DNA from: Methanosphaera sp. rholeuAM74
GTDB taxonomy: Archaea > Methanobacteriota > Methanobacteria > Methanobacteriales > Methanobacteriaceae
Length of the DNA: 15,286 nt
Direction of reading: 5' to 3'
NCBI GenBank assembly: GCA_003266075.1
Contig: MUZZ01000199.1
Location: forward strand, 1 to 15,286
The position numbers and the translations under genes were made by a program. Positions 1-9,100 of the stretch are shown in pieces (within the stretch, counting starts at the first letter, position 1; every line of letters begins with the position of its first letter). The notes under the pieces are model-generated. The model was not told the origin of the DNA. It made no database searches and saw nothing but the letters and a program-made list of their open reading frames with translations.

Positions 1-93
1 AATCCAGTCCCGACTTATCCGACCATATATTAAAAGCGTATACATCAATACAGAAATAACAATATTTTAATAGTAGAAAATGGGTTTGATTTC

Positions 94-114
94 AAAAAAA
101 GAATAAAATGGGGG
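94..114 (-). terminator. Putative archaeal terminator of the giant adhesin
   Basis: Read on the minus strand, a five-C run (110-114) is followed by ATTTTATTC and seven Ts (94-100), starting about 20 bases after the TGA stop. Archaeal transcription commonly ends at T-rich tracts. The same C-run-then-T-run arrangement follows the second adhesin gene. No strong hairpin is visible. Confidence 0.4.
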
Positions 115-132
115 TTGAAATTAGAGTTTTTT

Positions 133-3100
133 TCATGTTCTTATAAGCACGGTGTTTGCCCTGCTATCTAGGTATTTACCATTATCTCCTGATATGATTG
201 TAATCTGATGCACTCCCTGTGAGAGTTTCACTGGTACTTTGAAGAATATTTCACCATTACTATTGTTCATGTTGTAGCTTGCACCATCAATCTTGATTAC
301 GACTGCCGTTTGCTTGTTGATTTTATTGTTGTTGTCGTCTAGGATTTCAGCCTTAATATAAGTGTTGTCACTACTAGTGTATATTGGTTCTACGTTTATG
401 TGCGTGTTTAACCTGTTCATGGTTAGTGGTGCTGTTAGTTCTACTCTTCCATATTTTTCGGATGAGTATACTGCTGTTAGGTCATGTGTTCTTGCTCCTA
501 AGTTATCAGGTATCTTGTATTCTAGTATTGCTAGTCCATCCTTGATGTTGATTACTATAGGATTTCCTTTTTCATCTTTCATAGTCATACCGTTTAGTTT
601 GAATACGAGTTGTCCACCATTAATGTCTACTTGGTCTTCTGATAGGTGTGCTATTAGTTTAATGGTGTCTCCTGGTTTTACTGTGCTTGCTCCTGTCAGT
701 ATGCTCATGACACTCTTTGTCTTGGTTGTACCACTATTCTTGCTGGTCTGGTTGTTTATTGTGTTGTTTTTATAGTTTGTAGTGATGCTTTCATTAGTCT
801 TGATTATCACGGTTTTTGCCGTTGAGCCTAGGTATTTACCGTTAGCACCACTAATGATTGTGACGTTGTAGTATCCGTCCTTTAAAGTTTGTGTGACATT
901 GTAGTCTACTGTTCCTGTTGTCGTGTTGAAGTTATAACTCTGACCGTTGATTTTTATACACATCGGTGTTATCTTGTTGAGTGCTTGGTTGTTCTGGTCT
1001 ACTACTTGTGCCTTAATGGTGATTTTGTTGTCCTTGACTATTATTGGGTTTACGTTGATATGTGTTTCGTATCTGTTGATTGTCATTGGTGTTGATAATT
1101 CTACCCTTCCATATGATTCTGAACTGTATACTGCTGTTAAGTTATGTGTACGTGCTGATAATGTATCTGGTATTTTGTATTCAAGTATAGCAAGTCCTTG
1201 GGCAACATTTATTTTCACTACCGTATCGTTTTCATCTTTCAAAGTCATACCGTTTAGTTTGAATACTATCTGTCCACCGTCTATGTCTACACCATTGTCA
1301 CGTATGTGTGCAATGAGTTTCACGACATCACCAGGTTTAGCATTGAATGAACCCGTTAATAGTTCTATATCCGCCTTGTATGTCCTGTTAATAGATAAAT
1401 TCTTAGTAACAGGATTGTATACCTCGTTTCCACCATATTTAGCCGTTATATTCATATTTTTATCAGTTTTACTTAAGGTATATGTCGTCGTCGCAGTACC
1501 ATTAGTGTCAGTACTTAACGTGTGGGTCTCGTTGTTTATTTTTATTGTGACGTTTTCGTTGGCTATTGGCTTGTTACTAACATCCATTAGTGTAGCAACT
1601 ACTTTTACTTTATCTTTTACTCTTGGAATGGTATTGTTTGCCGTTATCGTTAAAGTAGTGTTTATCTTGTTAACTTTCACGCTTTTTGTGGCTGTTTGTG
1701 TATTAGTGTTCTGGTCTCCATTGTATGTTGCTGTTATAGTATGATTTCCTGCCGTATCTATTTTTATGTTGGTGTTTACCTGACCATTAGTCACTATCAT
1801 GGTTTTAACTGTATCATTGTCTACTTTTATTGTGACATTTCCAGTAACTGCTTTCTTGTTCTGGTCTTTTACTGTGATGTTCAATATTATGCTTTCATTA
1901 ACCGTTACAGGTGTTGTGGCATTCATGGTCATGGTTGCGTTTAGTTTGGCAACGTTTATCGTCATAGTCTTGTTGGATGGGTTGTAAGTATTGTTTCCAT
2001 CATATTTTATTGTGACCACCTGTTTTCCACTAGGAATGTTCAGTTTAACAGTGGCTTTACCATTCTTATCTGTTGTAGCTTTTGCAATTTCAATGTTGCT
2101 ACTATCGTATACTGTTATCTGTGCATTGTTTAATGTTTTGTTAGTGTTAGAAGTTAATGTTACGTTGATTGTGGTGTTGTCTACTCTACTGGATAACGTT
2201 GAAACGTTTAGTTTGGTGTTAATCTTGTTTGCCTGTACTGTTTTTGTGGCTGTTGCATTACTGGTGTTTGTGTTTCCAGTGTAGACTGCTGTAATGGTGT
2301 GTGTTCCTGATGTGTTTATGGTCGTGGTTGTGTTTGCTTTTCCGTCTTTGAGTGAGAGGGTTTTAATTGTGGTATCGTCTAATTGTATTGTCACGTTTCC
2401 ACTAACGCTATTATTGTTCTGGTCTTTTACTGTTACTGTTATTGTGTTATTATCTCCTACGTATACTGGTGTTGTGGCATTCAATGTTATTGTTGCGTTT
2501 AGTTTGGCTACGTTAATATTGAGTGTTGTGTTGGATGGCTTGTATGTGTTGTTTCCAGCGTATTTTATGTTTATTGTCTGTGTTCCTGTTGGAAGGCTTA
2601 CTTTAACGGTTGCTTTACCGTTGGCGTCTGTTGTGGTTGTTGCCAGTTGTTTGTTGTTTTTATCTGTTATGACAACACTTGCCTTTGATATTGCCTTGTT
2701 ATTGTTATCAGTTAGTGTTACGTTTACTGTAGTATTGCCTACCATGTTAGTATTCGTGGATGCTGTTAGCCTGGTATCCTTCTTGTTTGTCTGCACTGTC
2801 TTCGTGGTCGTTGCCGTGGAAGTGTTGGTGTTTCCATTGTATGTTGCCGTGATGTTGTGTGTTCCTGTTGTGTTTATGGCTGTGGTCGTGTTTGCTTCTC
2901 CGTTGGTTAGTGTCAACGTTTTTAGTACTGTGTTGTCTAGTTTTATTGTGACGTTTCCAGTTGCTAGTTTAGCGTTCTGGTCTTTTACTGTGACACTTAT
3001 TGTAACAGTATCTCCAATGTAGGCTGTTGTTGGTGTGTTTAGATTTACACTTGAGCTTAACTTGGCAACGTCAACATTTACCGTGGTTTCTGCCTCATTA

Positions 3101-6100
3101 TACATGTCATCTCCAGAGTATTTTATGTTTATTTCATGATTACCACTAGTTAAGTTGAGTTTGAGGACTGCTTTACCAGTTGAATCGGTTGTCTGTGTAG
3201 CTATGAGTTTTTCCATGTCATCATAGATGTTCAGAGTCTTGTTTGCAAGAGTGTTATTAGCATAATCGCTTAGGCTTACATCTATTATCGTGTTGATGAT
3301 ACTGTTGTTTTTAACGTTTGCATCTACTTGAGCTGGTATTTTCTCAACGTTGATTGTCAAGGTATTGTTACTTGGATTGTATGTGTTGTTTCCGTTGTAT
3401 TGTGCTGTGATGGTTGTTGTTCCTGTTTTTGTTAGTTTGTGTGTTTGTGTTGTTTGTCCGTTGTTGTTTGTTTTGAGGTTGTATGTTGTGTTTTCAATTG
3501 TTAGGGTTATGTTTTGGTTTGCTAGTTTGTTGCCTGTTGTGTCTGTTAGTGTTGTGGTGATTGTTATGGTGTCTGTTATTTTTGGTGTGTTGTTGGATGT
3601 GTTTAGTGTTAGTTGTGTGTTGGTTTTTTCGGTTGTTATGTTGTTTACTTCAAATGATACAGTACTTGTACTTGGGTTGTGGTTTGTATCACCTGAATAG
3701 TATACTTTGGCGTTTTTATCTCCTACGGTTAGGTTTGGTATGTTTATTGTTGCTTGTCCGTCTTCGATTTTTTCTGTGTAGTTTTTGTTTTCTAGTGTAA
3801 CAGTTATGTTTCCTGTTGTATTGGCTGGTACTTTAATGGTAATTTTCTGGGTTTGACCCACATTTATGTTGTTAGCTTCAACGTCCATTACAACATTTAA
3901 TGGGTTGACCTTGAATAGTAGTGTGCTTATGCTTGGATTGTTGTTGGAATCTCCTGGGTAGTATGCTTTCGCATTTTTGTTTCCCACGGTTAGGTTTGGT
4001 ATGTTTATTGTTGCTTGTCCGTCTTCGATTTTTTCTGTGTAGTTTTTGTTTTCAAGTGTTAAGATTATGTTTCCTGTTGTATTGGCTGGTACTTTAATGG
4101 TAATTTTCTGGGTTTGACCCACATTTATGTTGTTTGCTTCGATATCCATTAAGATATTTCTCTTATCGACTCTAACTGAAAGAGTAGCCGTGGCAGGGTT
4201 ATGGTTTGCATCACCAGAGTAACTAACATTAATTTCGTATTCTCCACTATTTAATACTCCAGTATTGAATTGACCAACACCATTTTTCACGGTAGCTGTG
4301 GTTGAATAGTTTCCAACGCTTAAGTTATATTTTCCATCTGCACTAGCAGTAATGCTACCTTTAACTTCTAGTGGATAGGTGGTATCATTTGCTAGGATTT
4401 TTATGTTGGTGTTGGCTTTATTTACATTGAATGTTGTATTTTGTGTTGTAGTATTGTAATTTTTGTTGTTAAATGTCACGTTGGCATAATAGCTACCCGC
4501 ATCTAGTGCTAGGGTTACGTTTCCTTCACCATTTTTAACTGTGACGTTCTTTATTGTTTTGTTGATGTCAACTTGGTATGTTCCATCGACTTCTGCTGAT
4601 ACAATGATTGTGGCGTTTTCACCATATGTCACGTTGGCAACGGATACGTTAGCATTGTTAGTGCCTTGTTGGACTGTGACTGTCATGTTTTTGGTTGCTA
4701 CTTTATAGTTTTTGTCACCAGAGTACTTGGCGATAATTGTATATGTTCCAGCATCCATTACTCCTAAGTTAAACTCACCTACACCAGTACTTACAGTAAC
4801 CGTGGTTGACTTGTCGTCTACTGTCAGGTTATATTTGCCGTTTGCGTTGGAATTAAGGATACCTTTAACCACTTGAGGATAAGTGGTGTTGTTGGCTATG
4901 ATGTTTATGTTGGTGTTTGCCTTGTAAACCTCGAATGTAGTATTATTACTTTTTGTATCATAGTTTGCATTGTCGAATGTCACGTTTGCATAGTATTTGC
5001 CTGCATCCAGTTGCACTGTCTTGTTTCCAGCACCATTTATGACTGTTATATCGTATGTTGTGCCGTTTATGTCCAGCTTATAAACACCGTCAACATCAGC
5101 TGTTAGATTGATTATTGTATCATTTCCATAGGTCACATTTGATGTGTTGACTGCAACGTTGTTTGATGCTTTTTTAACTGTGATGAATGTACTGTTGTTG
5201 GCTGGGTAATAGTTATTGTCACCTGAATATTTTCCTATGATTTCATATGTGCCTACATCCAATACAGGTACTATGAAATTTTTATTGACGCTCAATTCAT
5301 CAAGTAATGTGCCGTTTTTCAGGTAGTATTTGATTGTACCTGTAGCACTATATGGGATACTATCCGACAATTCATGAGTGATTTTTGCAGTTTCGCCATA
5401 AGTAATTTCACTTTGATTGATTTTAAACTTTAGCTCTGTGTTTGAAGGATATATTGTGAATGTTGTAGTATTGGATATATTATTTATGTAATCATTGCCT
5501 TTATAGTATATTTCTACGTTATAAGTACCAGCAGGTATTACACCCATTTGTATGTAACCGATACCATCACGAACACGGACAGGATATTCTTCGTTAATCG
5601 CCTCATTAGTTATAGAATACATTGTATCATAGCTGGCATAAGCGTAACCATCAACTAACTCAGAAAACGTCCTGTTATTTATGAAAGCACTTAATGACGT
5701 GATATTCATTTTATGTACATTGAATGCTACTGTATCTGAGCTTGAATGATGCGTATTATTTTCAGAATTGTTGATTGTTATGGAATATTCCCCAGGTTTT
5801 AAATTTGATATGTATAATGTATCTGGACTGGTTAAACCACCAGATCTAATACTATTTCCTTGGCTGTCTCTGACTTCATATGTTGGATCTGACATTTCAG
5901 GGGTTATTGTATATGTGACCTTTACTTCGTTAGGATATTCGACATCCTCACAGGATGTTATTTTAACTGTACTTGCTTCTTTATCTTTTGGATAAAGTTG
6001 TAATCTTAAGGTTTGATGGTCAACTCTTCCATAAATCATATCTTTTCCAGAAAGTCCAACAGGTTTTAATACAACTGTGCTAAGTACATCATTCACATTT

Positions 6101-9100
6101 AATCGAATACTGGTAAAATTTCCATCTCCCCAGAATTCTCCGTCTGAGTGATATAATGGATAATTATCGAAATTTGGTGTACTATTGGTTCCTTTGAAAT
6201 GAATACGTACGGTATATGGACTTTCAGCATAAAGGTTTTTGGAAGAGTCAACATCATCGATTTTCATCTCGATTTGCAGGTAATCGGTAATTTTATGTTT
6301 TTTATCATCACCCCAATCTATATCATCAGCACTGCTCTTATGTTCAACGATTCTTCCTTTAAAGTTAGGAGTGTTGTTTCCAAACCAGTTCAATTTGATA
6401 TAAGTATATTCACCACAGTTGTGTATATCATGACCTGCACTATAATGGTAGTATGTACCATTATATCCTACAGAATCTGCTTTGTTGTCAACGAATGTAC
6501 AGTAGGATACTTTAAGGTCAGTATTCGTTGAATTGGTGTAGATTGCTCCACCCCTCACGTTGGCGTAGTTATTCTCGTATCTGCACTTAATGGTCTCCAT
6601 GTCTGATTCCCTGTTAACGTATACTGCTCCTCCATCACCAGTAGTTGCATTGTTTTGAAGGAATATTGAGTTGCTGATGGCATTAACCCTTCCATGTGCA
6701 TATAGTCCTCCACCATTTTGTTTTGCAACGTTATTGATGAACTGTGAGTAGGATACCTTTAATGTGGAGTAATGACTTCCCATGTAAATTCCACTTCCAT
6801 TACCGCTTGCATAATTATCTTTGAGTATCCAACGGCTTATATGGGTTTGTGTACTGTAATCACGCAAATTATCATATGCAATATATACTGCTCCGCCATG
6901 ACCACCTATTGCCTTGTTATTGGTGAATGTTGAGTACAGACTACCTGTTGAGTTAACTAGTTGATGTGCATATAGTCCTCCACCATTTTTTGCAATGTTG
7001 TGGGTGAAATTAGAATTCGTTACTTTTGTATAGGACGTCGTGGAGTCGAAGTAAACTGCTCCTCCACTATGGTTCGTAGCGTCATTATCCTTAAATTGAC
7101 AACCGTCAATGCCAGTAGTACAACTTCTATTTACATATACTGCTCCACCGTCACCATTTTTTGCCTTATTTTTGGTGAATATTGAGTTTGTAAGATTAGT
7201 TATCTGGGCTGCGTATACTGCTCCACCCTGATTTGCAATGTTATTTGTGAAATTAGACCCTGTCACCTTCAATTTAGTATCAATTGAATCTGTGAAGATT
7301 GCTCCTCCCCTATTATCACAGGTATTATTATCAAATCGGCTATTGGTTACCTGAGGATTACATTTGTTATTGATGTATACTGCTCCTCCATCACCATTAC
7401 CTCTACCAGTCTGGGCACGGTTTTTAATGAATACAGCGTTTGAAACTTCAGTAATTTGTGCTGCATAGATTGCTCCTCCCCTTTCTGCAGAGTTGGATGT
7501 GAAATTGGAGTTTGTTACTTTCAATTGGGTACTGGCTTTATCTACATAGATTGCTCCACCATCTGCATATTCATACTGACTGTAAGGTTTACATGTATTT
7601 GCTTCAAATATGCATAAATTGAATTTGGGCCAACATTCACCATAAATATAGATGGCTCCCCCATCACCAGTGGTTGCCCTATTTTTACTGAATATTGAAT
7701 TGCTGACTCCCTCATTAATGATGGATGCATATATTGCACCACCATCCTTTGCAGTATTGGCGGTGAAATTACTGTATGTTATCGTTAATTTTCCATTGGT
7801 ATATATTGCACCTGCCCTATTATATGCTACATTTTGTTCAAAGTTAGTATTATTAACAGTTACGTTTTTTTCTGAGAAAATTGCTCCACCGAAACTTCTT
7901 TTACTAGTATCCTCTCCATCGGCTTGGTTGTTGTTGAATGTGCTGTCGGAGATTGTGATTGGTCCGTTGGAATAGATTGCACCACCATCGACATGTGCAA
8001 CGTTTTTAAGGAATGTGGAGTTTGATATCTTTAACATTAAATTCGGATTTACATATATTGCTCCACCCTGATTGTCTGCGATATTACCGCTAAATTCACA
8101 GTTAACAAACTCTGGATTGCATTGTTTTTCAATATAAACTGCTCCACCTATACCATCAGTTCTGGTTACTGAATTATCTGTGAAAGTCGTGTTAGAAACC
8201 TTGTCCATAGTTTTGGTGTATAATGCTCCACCATTATAATATGCAGTGTTGTATGAAAATTTGGAATCATAAATAGTTGTTTTTTCTGCACAATAGACTG
8301 CACCACCTTCAACTGGGGCAGAATTACTATTGAACTCTGAGTTTCTTATTACTAAAGATTTTTGGGTGTGAATTGCTCCACCATCCCTATTCTGTCCTTT
8401 CCAATTTAAAACCTCGGTAATTGGACTATCGCCACGGAAAACTTTATTGGATGAAAAACTACTGTTAATAACTGTTGTGTTTATTTTAGAATAGATTGCA
8501 CCACCATATTCGGCCGCATAATTCCTTTCAAAGTCACAACCATTTACTGTACAAGATTCTGCAGTAAAAATTGCACCACCAGTACTATTTGAATTCATTG
8601 AAAGGAAGTTAATATCTATATCAAATGCTTCAGCTAAAAATTCTACAACGCTTAATATGTCTCCTACGACAGGTATAAAACCTATGATAAGCCCAGCGAC
8701 TGAATCTAAACATTGTTCTTCTATCCAAGATGCACCAAGTTCATGACCATTATTTAAGAATGTTGAATTATGAACATCAGCATCGCGGAAAGTACTGATT
8801 GCACCACCACAATTTGCCACATTATAATAGAAATTACAATCATAAATATGTGCTATATCGTTACAAAGGATTGCACCACCATGCTGATCGTAAGCCTTAT
8901 TAGCTGTGAAGTTACAATTATGAACTTCCATTTCACCAATACAATGGATTGCACCACCACCAGGACCAAGTTCATTTTTTTCACCTACCTGGTTGTTATC
9001 GAATACAGTATCATTAATCAAACAGGTATAGTTACAAAAGATTGCACCACCCGTAGGTGGAATTGAAGCTATATCCTTGCCTAAAGAACTGTAGTAGTGA

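Noticed and set aside
362..3022. Several plus-strand open frames of up to 265 residues opposite the giant adhesin, hydrophobic and Val/Ser/Leu-rich.
   Set aside because: They are antisense shadows. Thr and Asn codons (ACN, AAC) on the minus strand read as Val, Leu and Cys codons on the plus strand. They lack ribosome binding sites and the minus-strand frame has clear domains throughout.
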